Below, one piece after another: positions 54,801 to 63,904 of a stretch of DNA of 64,000 nucleotides (positions are counted from its first letter, which is position 1; each line of letters opens with the position of its first letter). The position numbers and the translations under genes are program-made. The DNA comes from Thalassotalea hakodatensis (GTDB taxonomy: Bacteria > Pseudomonadota > Gammaproteobacteria > Enterobacterales > Alteromonadaceae): assembly GCF_030295995.1 (NCBI RefSeq), contig NZ_AP027365.1, positions 3,318,066 through 3,382,065 of the forward strand. Direction: 5' to 3'. A model generated the notes under the pieces. It was not told the origin of the DNA. It ran no database searches and worked only from the letters and a program-made list of their open reading frames with translations.

Positions 54801-55763
54801 TTACATTAAGCCAAGCTTTTTAAATTCTTTTTCAACAACCGATGCTGGCAATGGAATGTAACCATCTTTTTCCACAATTTTTTGTCCTGATTTTGATAAT
54901 ATCATTTTCAAAAATTCTGCATCCATTGGCGATAAAGGCTTATTAGGATGTTTGTTAACATAAACATATAAAAAGCGAGAAAGTGGGTATTTTTTGTTAA
55001 TGGCATTTTCCATTGTTGCTTCAACAAAGTTATTCCCTTTTTTCGCTAATGGCAACGCACGAACACCAGATGTTTTATAACCGATACCTGAATAGCCAAT
55101 ACCATTTAATGAAGCAGAAACCGATTGAACAACAGATGCAGATCCAGGCTGTTCATTTACACTGTTCTTAAAATCACCTTTACATAATGCTTTTTTCTTA
55201 AAGTATCCGTATGTACCTGATACTGAGTTACGACCATAAAGCTGAATATCTTTACCAGACCATTCACCTGTTAAACCTAAATCACCCCAGCGATCAGCGT
55301 TTTCTTGCGCACCACATTTACGGTTATTGGAAAACACAGCATCAACTTGATCAATGCGTAAACCTTTTATCGGATTGTCTTTATGCACAAACACTGCTAA
55401 AGCATCAATAGCCACTCTCACCGCTACAGGTTTATAACTATATCGCTTTTCAAAGGCTTCAATTTCACGAGACTTCATTTTACGACTCATTGGGCCTAAA
55501 TTTGAGGTACCTTCAGTTAATGCCGGTGGCGCAGTTGACGAACCAGCCGCTTGAATTTGTATATTTACATTTGGGTAAGTACGCTTAAATTCTTCCGCCC
55601 AAAAAGTCATCATGTTCGCTAATGTGTCTGAACCTACAGAAGATAAGTTACCTGAAATACCACTAACTTTTTTGTACTCTGGTAGGTCTTTGTCAATTGC
55701 TAATGCAGAAAAGCTCATAACACTTGCTAGACTAATCGCACTAAACGCTCGTTTAAAATTCAT
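54801..55763 (-). CDS. pstS: Phosphate ABC transporter periplasmic binding protein PstS
   Basis: Periplasmic phosphate-binding component, 320 residues from ATG at 55763 (GGAG ribosome binding site 7 bases away). Reading further upstream gives only a TTG start. A signal peptide covers about residues 1-22 (SFSALA). The phosphate-binding loops include GSDTLANMM (about 44-52), the Ser/Thr cluster [25 protein letters not shown] and the later [14 protein letters not shown]. It lies 10 kb from pstCAB, with its own Pho box. Confidence 0.94.
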   Translation of the reverse strand: MNFKRAFSAISLASVMSFSALAIDKDLPEYKKVSGISGNLSSVGSDTLANMMTFWAEEFKRTYPNVNIQIQAAGSSTAPPALTEGTSNLGPMSRKMKSREIEAFEKRYSYKPVAVRVAIDALAVFVHKDNPIKGLRIDQVDAVFSNNRKCGAQENADRWGDLGLTGEWSGKDIQLYGRNSVSGTYGYFKKKALCKGDFKNSVNEQPGSASVVQSVSASLNGIGYSGIGYKTSGVRALPLAKKGNNFVEATMENAINKKYPLSRFLYVYVNKHPNKPLSPMDAEFLKMILSKSGQKIVEKDGYIPLPASVVEKEFKKLGLM

Positions 55764-55829
55764 AATTTTCTCCAATGAGAGTATTTATATATCGAATAAT
55801 TGTGAACACTATATAAAGCTAATATGACA

Positions 55830-55862
55830 ATTATATTTAAAGTTTGTGACACTTATATGACA
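55830..55862 (-). promoter_or_regulatory. PhoB-dependent promoter of pstS
   Basis: On the minus strand TGTCAT-ATAAG-TGTCAC (55846-55862) is an excellent Pho box. Ten bases later is a perfect TATAAT (55830-55835). The pstS ATG follows about 67 bases after the -10. Confidence 0.92.
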
Positions 55863-55966
55863 CCTTTAATATTTTCGTCATATAAAGAATTTCCATGATA
55901 ATTTCTCAGCGTTCATAAAAAACGATCGTTAAGAGTGACTTGCGGATAGTTTACTTGATCAGTTCA

Positions 55967-57271
55967 TCAAGGTATTTTCCGAATAGCTTTTGGTTCGAAA
56001 TATATGATAAATTCACTGCCCTTACCCCATTGGCTATTTATCGCCAACTCTGCATGGTGATGGTTAAGTACATGCTTAACAATTGCTAAACCTAGCCCTG
56101 AACCACCAGTATTTCTCGAACGAGATTTATCAACACGGAAAAAGCGTTCGGTAATTCGATTAACGTGTTCAGGTCGAATACCAGGGCCATTATCTTTGAC
56201 AGCGAATTTAGCTTTATGACCGTCTTTAGCCCAGGTAATATGAATTTCACCACCAGTTGGCGTATATGCGATGGCATTAGAAATTAAATTAGAGCAAGCA
56301 CTTTTAATTTCATTATCGATACCTTCAATTGCTAAGTTAGTATCAATATCACTGGTGATTTTGTGCGCTTTTTCTTGATTTAACCATTTAGCATCTTCGA
56401 TCAATGCAAAAATTAGTTTTGGCATATCAACAAAATACTTCTCTTCTTCTTCGGTACTTACCTCAACGCGAGACAGAATCAATAATTGCTCTACTAACCT
56501 ATCCATTCGAGATACTTGCGTTTCCATCGTGGTAAATACTTTCTGCCAGTATGGATCTAATGCGTTATCTGTAACTTGTACCATTTCAACATAACCGCGC
56601 ATGACGGTTAATGGGGTTTTTAATTCGTGGGAGACATTAGCAACAAAATCACGACGCATTTCTTCTAAGCGATGAATTTTACTAATATCTCTAGCCAAAA
56701 AAAGTACCTGATCTGTACCATAAGCCATCAGACGTAATTCAATCATGAGTTCGGCATTCGCCGGAGATGGGATATGACACGGTACGTCGAAGTTTTCTTC
56801 ATCAAGGTAGCGAGAAAATTCTGGAAAGCGTATGAGGTTATCAATGCGCTGCCCAACATCTCCTGGCCAGCGAACACCTAAAATACGTTGCGCTTTTTTA
56901 TTGCCCCATAAAATAGTTAAGTCAGCTGACAGTACCAATGCTGCGTCAGGTAATGCTTCTGCGCCATCCCTAAACTGTCGGATTTTTTCATTTAGGCGCT
57001 TTTGCTTAGTTCTGTGTTTGCGAATAACACGGTATAAACCATCGTACACTTGCCCCCAAAGCCCTTGAGAAATAGGTGGAGATAAACTTTTACTAACCCA
57101 AAGCCAGCGCATAAGTTTAAATAAGTGATGATATTGCCACGTTAACAATGCAATAGCTAAAAACGCGACAAGTATAAAGGCGTAACCAAAAAGGTAGCCA
57201 ATGAAAAAACTCAAAGCTAAAGCAAAGAAAAGGCGAGCGAAAATTGCTTTAGCTGAAAAACTAGAATACAT
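55967..57271 (-). CDS. phoR: Phosphate regulon sensor histidine kinase PhoR
   Basis: Inner-membrane kinase that phosphorylates PhoB when phosphate is low. The 434 residues comprise two N-terminal membrane helices (about 10-46), a PAS domain (about 100-195), and the catalytic region with phospho-histidine H215 (VSHELKTPLT). The ATP-binding boxes are SNAIAYTPTGG, DNGPGI and GGSGLGLAIVKH. Short periplasmic loop and PAS are normal for PhoR. Cotranscribed with phoB (9-base gap). Confidence 0.96.
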   Translation of the reverse strand: MYSSFSAKAIFARLFFALALSFFIGYLFGYAFILVAFLAIALLTWQYHHLFKLMRWLWVSKSLSPPISQGLWGQVYDGLYRVIRKHRTKQKRLNEKIRQFRDGAEALPDAALVLSADLTILWGNKKAQRILGVRWPGDVGQRIDNLIRFPEFSRYLDEENFDVPCHIPSPANAELMIELRLMAYGTDQVLFLARDISKIHRLEEMRRDFVANVSHELKTPLTVMRGYVEMVQVTDNALDPYWQKVFTTMETQVSRMDRLVEQLLILSRVEVSTEEEEKYFVDMPKLIFALIEDAKWLNQEKAHKITSDIDTNLAIEGIDNEIKSACSNLISNAIAYTPTGGEIHITWAKDGHKAKFAVKDNGPGIRPEHVNRITERFFRVDKSRSRNTGGSGLGLAIVKHVLNHHHAELAINSQWGKGSEFIIYFEPKAIRKIP

Positions 57272-57280
57272 AAGGCTTAA

Positions 57281-57982
57281 TTAAACACTCGCTTTAATTT
57301 TACCTGAGAACCGATAACCTGAGCCGCGTACTGTTTGAATAAAATCTTCATGACCCGCACCAGTAATTGCTTTTCGTAAACGTCTAATATGAACATCAAC
57401 AGTGCGATCTTCAACATAAACATTTGTACCCCATACATTATCCAATAATTGTTCACGACTATATACACGCTCTGGATGAGTCATGAAAAAGTGTAACAAC
57501 CTAAACTCTGTAGGGCCTAAATCAATATTACTGTCATTTATCGATACTCGATGAGCAACGGGGTCAAGCTTCATGCCATGAAATTCAATGGCTTCTTCAA
57601 GTGCCGTTGGCGCCACTCGGCGTATCACAGCCTTAATGCGAGCAATCAACTCTTTGGGTGAAAAAGGTTTTGTTACGTAATCATCCACGCCAACATCAAA
57701 CCCTCTGACTTTGTCTTCCTCGTCGGCGCGTGCCGTTAACATAATAATGGGAATTGAACGCGTATATTCATTCTGTTTCAACATTTTTGCTAATTTAACG
57801 CCTGAGCCGCCAGGTAACATCCAATCTAATAAAATTAAATCCGGGTATGGCTCTACCACTTTTTCTTTTGCTTGGTCAAAATCTTCAGCTTCAATAGCAT
57901 TAAAACCATTTTGTTCTAACACGAAAGTGATCATTTCCCTGATTGGTGCTTCGTCTTCGACGACCAAAATTTGTCTGTTCAT
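57281..57982 (-). CDS. phoB: Phosphate regulon response regulator PhoB
   Basis: OmpR-type response regulator, 233 residues. The phospho-acceptor is D53 ([11 protein letters not shown]), the dimer face motif is [14 protein letters not shown] (about 103-116), and the DNA-binding winged helix (about 130-228) contains [13 protein letters not shown]. It has its own Pho box (58041-58057), so autoregulation is likely. First gene of phoB-phoR. Confidence 0.97.
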   Translation of the reverse strand: MNRQILVVEDEAPIREMITFVLEQNGFNAIEAEDFDQAKEKVVEPYPDLILLDWMLPGGSGVKLAKMLKQNEYTRSIPIIMLTARADEEDKVRGFDVGVDDYVTKPFSPKELIARIKAVIRRVAPTALEEAIEFHGMKLDPVAHRVSINDSNIDLGPTEFRLLHFFMTHPERVYSREQLLDNVWGTNVYVEDRTVDVHIRRLRKAITGAGHEDFIQTVRGSGYRFSGKIKASV

Positions 57983-58024
57983 GTATTAAACTTCCCATTA
58001 GGCATGTGACAATATCTAATGAAC

Positions 58025-58057
58025 ATTGTGATAAGATTTTATGACAATTTTATGACA
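58025..58057 (-). promoter_or_regulatory. PhoB-dependent promoter of phoB-phoR
   Basis: On the minus strand TGTCAT-AAAAT-TGTCAT (58041-58057) is a perfect Pho box core. Ten bases later is CACAAT (58025-58030), a weaker -10 identical to the one at the porin promoter. Confidence 0.9.
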
Positions 58058-58105
58058 TAAGTGAAATTTTATTTCATCATTGCCGATGTTACACGACAAC
58101 ACAAG

Positions 58106-58130
58106 AAAAAAGCGACTATTCAGCCGCTTA
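58106..58130 (-). terminator. Terminator of the porin transcript
   Basis: On the minus strand AAGCGGCTGAATAGTCGCTT forms a stem with one mismatch and is followed by six T residues. It lies about 130 bases after the porin stop, which leaves room for a structured 3' untranslated region. Confidence 0.6.
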
Positions 58131-58172
58131 TTTACAGAGAAACTCAATACATTTATTGCACAAAAAATTGTA

Positions 58173-58250
58173 AGGGCGTTGATCGAATACAAGTTTTGTA
58201 TGAATAAAACGTTCCTTAAGAACAGCTTACTGCGGAAACAAACACGCCCT
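58173..58250 (-). ncRNA. Candidate structured RNA in the porin 3' region
   Basis: On the minus strand, AGGGCGT (58244-58250) pairs with ACGCCCT (58173-58179), enclosing two small hairpins: GTTC/GAAC (58211-58223) and ATACAA/TTGTAT (58187-58201). Together they predict a three-way junction of 78 bases. It follows the porin stop by five bases and precedes a terminator, a common arrangement for 3'-derived small RNAs. Seen by eye only; no family recognised. Confidence 0.35.
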
Positions 58251-58255
58251 AATTT

Positions 58256-59182
58256 TTAAAAATTATATTCAAGCCCAATTCCCAAGTAGTCTTCATCTGC
58301 ACCACTATCCATATCAAATGTTGTATAAAAACCAAATGCTTTAATATTTTTAGCAAATTTATAATCTGCACCTACTGTAATACCAGACTTGTCATCACCA
58401 CCATCAAATTTTGCGGTTTGAAACTGTCCTTTTAACACCCAATTATCAATATTGTATTTCCCTGATAAAAGGAAGCCGTCCATCTCTTGTCCTGAACTAA
58501 CGTTTTCTTGTGTTTGAGCAATTGCACCAAGGATAAAACCACCTAACTTCCCTGAAATGACAGCACGGGTAACATCGTAACCAGCCATCTCTGAATCAAA
58601 GGCTAACGCAGCATAAAATGTAGATTTTTTTAAAGCTTTATCACCATACATTAACGCAATTGAACTGGCATCTTCACCATCAACACTGTCTTCAACCACA
58701 TACGTCATCCCCAATTGAAAACCACTAAATTTTTTCGTTTTATAAGTGATACTGTCAGAAACGCGATTCTCACCTTTCCATAACGCCTTAATATCAGCGT
58801 TTAAATCACTAAAAACATCAACTTTTCCCTGAGATTGCTTTAATAGCGTATCATTTTTGCCAATTAACACCTCACCAAAGTTGCCTTTTAAGCCTATATA
58901 CTGATTTCGATCGGTAATACTGTCTCCTTTTGCACTATCACCATCTAAGTCAACACCGAATTCTGCTTTGTAAACAACAGTCAACCCATCTGAAAGTGCT
59001 TGTTCCCCCTTAAAGCCAATGCGTGAATTGTTACTTTTTACCTCAGTAAAAGATCCTTCACCTTCATCGGAAGATTGCACAGTTACATTGGCTTTACCAT
59101 ATATATCTATGCCATCTGCAACACTCGGTGCTGATATTGCGGAAAACACAGCAATGGCAAGAGAATTATAATAACGTTTCAT
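58256..59182 (-). CDS. Outer-membrane porin, probably phosphate-starvation induced
   Basis: A 308-residue beta-barrel porin of the general Gram-negative type. It has a signal peptide of about 22 residues (SAPSVA), then GIDIYGKANVTVQ, repeated strand patterns such as GFKGEQALSDGLTVVYKAEF and NQYIGLKGNFGEVLIGK, and the terminal phenylalanine (GLEYNF) needed for barrel assembly. A PhoB box upstream and the adjacent phoBR genes suggest a PhoE-like phosphate porin. Sequence alone does not show phosphate selectivity. Confidence 0.88.
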   Translation of the reverse strand: MKRYYNSLAIAVFSAISAPSVADGIDIYGKANVTVQSSDEGEGSFTEVKSNNSRIGFKGEQALSDGLTVVYKAEFGVDLDGDSAKGDSITDRNQYIGLKGNFGEVLIGKNDTLLKQSQGKVDVFSDLNADIKALWKGENRVSDSITYKTKKFSGFQLGMTYVVEDSVDGEDASSIALMYGDKALKKSTFYAALAFDSEMAGYDVTRAVISGKLGGFILGAIAQTQENVSSGQEMDGFLLSGKYNIDNWVLKGQFQTAKFDGGDDKSGITVGADYKFAKNIKAFGFYTTFDMDSGADEDYLGIGLEYNF

Positions 59183-59224
59183 GAGATCACCCTTTCAAAT
59201 GTATATTGAGTATATTTGCCGCAC

Positions 59225-59257
59225 ATTGTGCCTAAATTAAATGACACTTTTGTGACA
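59225..59257 (-). promoter_or_regulatory. PhoB-dependent promoter of the porin gene
   Basis: On the minus strand TGTCAC-AAAAG-TGTCAT (59241-59257) is a Pho box. Ten bases later is CACAAT (59225-59230). The porin ATG at 59182 follows. The remainder of the 300-base gap up to 59482 is AT-rich with no gene. Confidence 0.88.
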
Positions 59258-59482
59258 ATATGACTTTTTTTTTACATTAAAATGAATTTATTGCGTCACT
59301 TTTGTGTACAATTTATTTCAACTTGATGACAAACCGTTCAAGCTGCATTATAAAAACTATAGTCTATCTCCAAGAAAAATAAGAAAAATAATAGAATAAA
59401 TTTACTATTTTTTTAAAAAACACTTTAATCAAACGATAAAATAGCTACAATCAAATTAGGTATTGTTCAAATAGAAGATAAA

Positions 59483-61213
59483 ATGAAAATAACAAGTATC
59501 TCTCGCAAATTGCTTACTAGAGTTTTGTCTTTTTATTTTGTCTTAACCTTTCTAGTCACATGTGTGCAAATTGGCGCCGAATATATCAATACCAAAAAGC
59601 ATATTAATGATGAATTACAAACCTTAGAAAAAACGTTCTCAAGTAGTTTAACTAGAGCAGTATGGGAACTTAATACACAACAAGCCATTGATATTGCAGA
59701 AGGCCTTGTGGCTATTCCAATGATAAAAGGTATAAAAGTTACCGATGAAAACAATCAAGTAATTACGCAACTTGGTGCCAATGCATCACTTTCCGATACA
59801 CAAATAAGAAAAGCTGACTATTTAAATATTAACGCCTTTTCTGACAGCTTGTTTGGCCACTCATTTCCCTTAATTTTTGAGTTTTCAGGCCGTACCACTA
59901 AAGTTGGTTCAGTAACTTTACTCTCAAGTAACCAAGTTATCTTTAATCGGATAGAAGTGGGTATTTACTTTCTTATTGGTAATGCAATGGTGAAAACAGC
60001 GGCATTAATGTTATTGTTTTCCTTTGCCTTTTCTCAATTGTTAACGAACCCTCTCAACGAACTTACCGAGCAAATTAACCAGTTTGATATGGACGACCCA
60101 GAAGCGTCGAAAATCCACATGGTTAATTATGAACAAAATGAATTAAGTGTCTTACAAAACGCCTACAATAATTTGTTATCTGAACTGGCAAAGTATAAAG
60201 AGGAACTTGCCCAGGCACAGAACGAGATAATTGCTTCAAACCGAAAACTCGACGAGCAAAATTTAATGTTAGAGCAAGAAGTAGCTCGCAAGACATCTTC
60301 ATTAAGTACCACCATGTTAAAAATGGAACGCCAACAGCGTGAATTACTTACTCAACAAAGCCAATTAAAAGAAGAAAATAAACGTCGAAGCATCACTGAA
60401 AAAACCCTTATTGATACTAATAAAGAACTCAAAAGCTCTATCAATGAATTAAATAAAGCACAAGGCCGTTTGCTTGAATCAGAGAAAATGGCAGTATTAG
60501 GTGCTCTGTCAGCAGAAGTATCTCACGAGATAAACACACCTATTGGCGTAAGTATTACTTCTGTCAGTTACCTTGCTGACCTTCTCACCGAGTTAAACAA
60601 CGACATTGAAGAACAAAAACTAAGCAAACGTAGCCTTGAAGACTTTACTCAAAATGCCGGGCAAAGCGTTGCCTTATTAATTAACAACCTTAATCGCGCT
60701 TCTGAATTAATTTCCAGCTACAAACAAGTCGCAGTAGATCAAACCAGTGATAAGATCAGACAAATAAACGTAGCAAAATATCTTGATGAAATTATTCAAT
60801 CACTGCACCCTAAACTCAAGAAAACCAACCATAGAATAAAAGTAAATTGCCCTGAAAACTTAGACGTATATTGCCATGCAGGCGCAATATCACAGATTTT
60901 CACTAACTTAATCATCAACTCAATTATTCATGGATTTGATGGTATCAATCGAGGAGAAATTAACATAGATGTTCATATGAACAACAAAGATGTAGAAATT
61001 ATTTACCAAGACAATGGTGTTGGTGTACCCGAAACCCAATTACCCTTGCTATTCGACCCTTTTTTCACCACAAAAGCAGGAAAAGGTGGCACTGGATTAG
61101 GTACTCATATTGTGCATAACCTTGTCACAGACACCCTCAACGGTACCATTCACGCTGAATCACAAAAAGGCCATGGATTAACCTTCACCATTAATTTTAC
61201 TGATATGCAGTGA
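59483..61213 (+). CDS. Orphan membrane sensor histidine kinase
   Basis: A 576-residue kinase with a membrane helix at about 10-31, a periplasmic sensor of about 125 residues, a second helix at about 160-187, then a HAMP-like segment and a long coiled coil (about 225-335). The phospho-acceptor is H348 (VSHEINTPIGV), and the ATPase boxes are NLIINSIIHGF, DNGVGV and GGTGLGTHIV. No response regulator is adjacent. It could feed any receiver in the genome, possibly the single-domain receiver at 22535, though this is speculation. Confidence 0.9.
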   Translation: MKITSISRKLLTRVLSFYFVLTFLVTCVQIGAEYINTKKHINDELQTLEKTFSSSLTRAVWELNTQQAIDIAEGLVAIPMIKGIKVTDENNQVITQLGANASLSDTQIRKADYLNINAFSDSLFGHSFPLIFEFSGRTTKVGSVTLLSSNQVIFNRIEVGIYFLIGNAMVKTAALMLLFSFAFSQLLTNPLNELTEQINQFDMDDPEASKIHMVNYEQNELSVLQNAYNNLLSELAKYKEELAQAQNEIIASNRKLDEQNLMLEQEVARKTSSLSTTMLKMERQQRELLTQQSQLKEENKRRSITEKTLIDTNKELKSSINELNKAQGRLLESEKMAVLGALSAEVSHEINTPIGVSITSVSYLADLLTELNNDIEEQKLSKRSLEDFTQNAGQSVALLINNLNRASELISSYKQVAVDQTSDKIRQINVAKYLDEIIQSLHPKLKKTNHRIKVNCPENLDVYCHAGAISQIFTNLIINSIIHGFDGINRGEINIDVHMNNKDVEIIYQDNGVGVPETQLPLLFDPFFTTKAGKGGTGLGTHIVHNLVTDTLNGTIHAESQKGHGLTFTINFTDMQ

Positions 61214-61261
61214 TCCCTTCTTTTGCTATTTGTAGTTCAATAACTTTTCAAACATAAACTA

Positions 61262-61277
61262 ATGATTAATTAATCAT
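61262..61277. repeat. 16-base AT-rich palindrome upstream of rdgC
   Basis: ATGATTAATTAATCAT is a perfect palindrome 67 bases before the rdgC start and close to a TATAAG that could be its -10. It may be an operator, but AT-rich palindromes of this size are not rare here. Confidence 0.35.
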
Positions 61278-61343
61278 GTTAATTGGTATAAGATAACGCC
61301 CTTTCAAAAATAAAAGGCGAATTATCGCCCACGAGAGTTTTCA

Positions 61344-62264
61344 ATGTGGTTTAAAAATTTATACTTTTTCGCTTTTACGCGTCCTTTCGAGTGGTCAGAG
61401 CAAGACTTGATCAAACATCTAAATGAACATTTATTTACTCCTTGTGCATCAACTGAAATGTCACACTTTGGCTGGGTTAACGCCTTAGGAAAACATGGTG
61501 ACTCAGTAGTGCATTCGGTCAATGGCAATCACCTATTGTGTGCACGTAAAGAGGAAAAGATTTTACCTGCCCCGGTGATCAAAGAAATGTTAGAAGAGAA
61601 AATGGCCTTGCTAGAAAACGAGCACGGTCGCAGTGCAACAAAAAAAGAAAAAGAACAATTTAAAGAAGACATCATTTTTGAATTACTACCAAGAGCCTTT
61701 TCCCGTGTTACAGACACTCACGGCTATGTCAATGCAGAGCACAATATCATTGTAATCAATTCAAGTAGTCGCGCTAAAGCGGAAGACTTTTTAGCGTTAC
61801 TTCGTAAAGTGTTAGGCACTTTACCTGTCACCAGCGTATCTCCTGAAAAAGCGCCGGATGAGTTAATGACAGATTGGTTAACTGAAAACAATCTTGGAGA
61901 GTCATTTGAATTAGGGACAGAAGCAGAACTACACGGGTTAGGTGATGATGGAGCGATAGTGCGTGTTAAAAACCAAGATTTAACAAGCGATGAAATGAAA
62001 AGCCATTTAGATGCCGAAAAGTTTGCTGTTAAATTAGAGCTTGTTTGGGATGACGCTTTATCTTGTATCCTCTGTGATGATTTCGCTATAAAGCGTTTAA
62101 AATTCTTTGATGTATTACATGAACAAAATGAAGATATCGACAAAGATGACGTAGTAGCACGCCTTGATGCAGATTTTGCATTAATGGCCGGAGAAATTAA
62201 CCGTTTTATTGGCGATTTACTGCATGAATTTAATTGTAAAACAACAGATTACCTAGAGAGTTAA
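61344..62264 (+). CDS. rdgC: Recombination-associated protein RdgC
   Basis: A 306-residue ring-forming DNA-binding protein that limits RecA action in gammaproteobacteria. The start MWFKNLYFFAFTRPF is characteristic of the family, as is FGWVNALGKHGDSVVH (about 34-49). Length equals the E. coli protein (303) within a few residues. Stands alone and converges with an HDOD gene at a shared terminator. Confidence 0.95.
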   Translation: MWFKNLYFFAFTRPFEWSEQDLIKHLNEHLFTPCASTEMSHFGWVNALGKHGDSVVHSVNGNHLLCARKEEKILPAPVIKEMLEEKMALLENEHGRSATKKEKEQFKEDIIFELLPRAFSRVTDTHGYVNAEHNIIVINSSSRAKAEDFLALLRKVLGTLPVTSVSPEKAPDELMTDWLTENNLGESFELGTEAELHGLGDDGAIVRVKNQDLTSDEMKSHLDAEKFAVKLELVWDDALSCILCDDFAIKRLKFFDVLHEQNEDIDKDDVVARLDADFALMAGEINRFIGDLLHEFNCKTTDYLES

Positions 62265-62277
62265 TTTGTTAATTAAT

Positions 62278-62316
62278 GTTTAGTTAAAAAGGCGAAAATC
62301 GTCTTTTTAACTAAAC
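62278..62316. terminator. Bidirectional terminator between rdgC and the HDOD gene
   Basis: Two 18-base arms (beginning GTTTAGTTAAAAAGG) pair with a single G-U mismatch around an AAA loop. The stop codon of the HDOD gene lies inside the right arm. A- and T-rich arms serve both convergent genes. Confidence 0.85.
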
Positions 62317-63149
62317 ATATTCTTAACATCCTGATACATGTCTTTAAACTCATCTGACGACATAAAATCAATATCAGGTAATATTCCTTTGGCAACATAA
62401 CTTTTTAATAATACCTCTTGTGTCGATTCATTTTTGAAAATGCCATTATAAATTGCGCCTGCACGGATAAAATCTAAATAATGTACTTCTGCGGGTAATA
62501 CCGTTAAATCACTCCAATTGAGTACAATATCGGTAAATTCTTGTGATAACCCCCACGCAATGGTTATTTCAGCACCTATTTTATTTGAAAGCTTAATAAT
62601 TGCTTGTTGCAAAAATGTTGGATTGGCGAACACATCAGGGTGATTCTCAGCTTCCGTTAATATGGGTAGCACACCAATGCTATGAATAAGCGCAGCTAAG
62701 GTAAGAGTGTCTAATGTCAAAGGGCTGTGCTTATGATCGCGTTGATAAAATGTCATCAAAACCATAGCAACTGATGCGACCTCGATCGTTTTAGCCCACG
62801 ATTTTTTCAAGTATAAAGAAACAATTTCATTTTCAGAAACAAACACCTGCTCTAACGCCATAGCTGTTGCAACACTTTTTATTTGTCTCAAACCAATACG
62901 AGTGACAGCTTGATTGACGGTCTCGACTTTTACCCCTCGACCTAATATGGCACTGTTTGCGACTTTCAACATGCCCATTGACAGAGCAGGATCGTGTGCA
63001 ATTATATCGCTCATATCTCCTAGGTTAATTTGCGGATCATCTGCCGCTTCTCTTACCCTTAATGCAACTTCTGGCAGCGTCGGTAGTACAAGTGATTTTT
63101 GTTTAATTTTTTCAACAAGGATGGTGTACAACGCATTCTCTGTTCCCAT
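62307..63149 (-). CDS. HDOD domain protein
   Basis: A 280-residue protein consisting mainly of an HDOD domain (about 15-215), opened by LPTLPEVALRVREAADDP and including DPALSMGMLKVANSA and NQAVTRIGLRQIKSVATAMAL. HDOD proteins lack full HD catalytic residues and usually act in signalling, often around c-di-GMP or chemotaxis. The C-terminal tail (after about 245) is short and unassigned. Monocistronic as far as can be seen. Confidence 0.88.
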   Translation of the reverse strand: MGTENALYTILVEKIKQKSLVLPTLPEVALRVREAADDPQINLGDMSDIIAHDPALSMGMLKVANSAILGRGVKVETVNQAVTRIGLRQIKSVATAMALEQVFVSENEIVSLYLKKSWAKTIEVASVAMVLMTFYQRDHKHSPLTLDTLTLAALIHSIGVLPILTEAENHPDVFANPTFLQQAIIKLSNKIGAEITIAWGLSQEFTDIVLNWSDLTVLPAEVHYLDFIRAGAIYNGIFKNESTQEVLLKSYVAKGILPDIDFMSSDEFKDMYQDVKNMFS

Positions 63150-63703
63150 TTGTTACGCCCTATAAATAATTGTTAATCCATTTAAAAATAGCACACTATT
63201 TTAATGCGTGTAGTGCTTTCATCAACGTTTATCGATATTTATTTAATGAGCATTAGTTAAACTTGTCGCTTTGAATACAAATCAGTTAGAAACGCTTGTA
63301 GCAGGCAAAAGTTATCGTAATTTATTATATAATATTCATTGCACAGGGGGTTCGCCACCTTTATCATTAAGAATTCAGCTTATTCTCACACGCACGATGA
63401 AGACCTGTTCCCAATAATTTTTAATAATCTCCCATTTAAACAATTAGAGTGATAAGCTTGCATTAGTGATGATTAAAAAGATCTTTCCAAGACTTTCTTT
63501 ATCGCGACAAAGTAGAATAATAGAAACATCACTAAACCAAAAATTTAGTTGCATAGTGCAAAACCTAATCCATCACTTTTCGACCCTTCACTTGTAGCAA
63601 ATTAAAATTCCTCAGTGATCGCCAACAATAAAGTTTTGGTGAAACCAGCTTGAAATGTTCAAAGCTTTAAGTCTTTGCTTAGTAAAAATGCTAGTTTAAA
63701 AGG
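63150..63703. other. Long intergenic stretch without a recognised gene
   Basis: 554 bases. It holds a TATAAT (63328-63333) and, 12 bases on, a small hairpin with a TTCG loop (63345-63360, AGGGGG/CCACCT with one mismatch). A 42-codon frame at 63469 has no ribosome binding site and was not accepted. No tRNA-like cloverleaf or repeat was found. Confidence 0.4.
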
Positions 63704-63892
63704 TTATTTTGACAACTTAAACCACTTTAAAAAGTTTACATTCAGCGCATAAAGTATGAGGTAAATACCTATGGCAATGGCTCCAATGTGACTAAAAGTA
63801 TAACCTTGCTCCACATTAAAAAAGTTAAGGCCAATGCTCTCTGAATATATAAAAAAGACACCCCAAAAAAAACTTGGTAACCTGAAAATCAT
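63704..63892 (-). CDS. Small two-helix membrane protein, unrecognised (62 aa)
   Basis: Frame of 62 residues with two hydrophobic segments (about 5-22, LPSFFWGVFFIYSESIGL, and about 34-52, HIGAIAIGIYLILYALNV) and a basic C-terminus (FLKWFKLSK), predicting a hairpin in the inner membrane. ATG at 63892 follows a modest ACGGGG. It starts 12 bases after another minus-strand frame that runs off the window, so the two may form an operon. No family recognised. Confidence 0.45.
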   Translation of the reverse strand: MIFRLPSFFWGVFFIYSESIGLNFFNVEQGYTFSHIGAIAIGIYLILYALNVNFLKWFKLSK

Positions 63893-63904
63893 GATATTAC
63901 CCCG

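Noticed and set aside
63469-63597. A 42-codon plus-strand frame in the gap before the last small gene
   Set aside because: No ribosome binding site and a composition without a clear domain or signal peptide.
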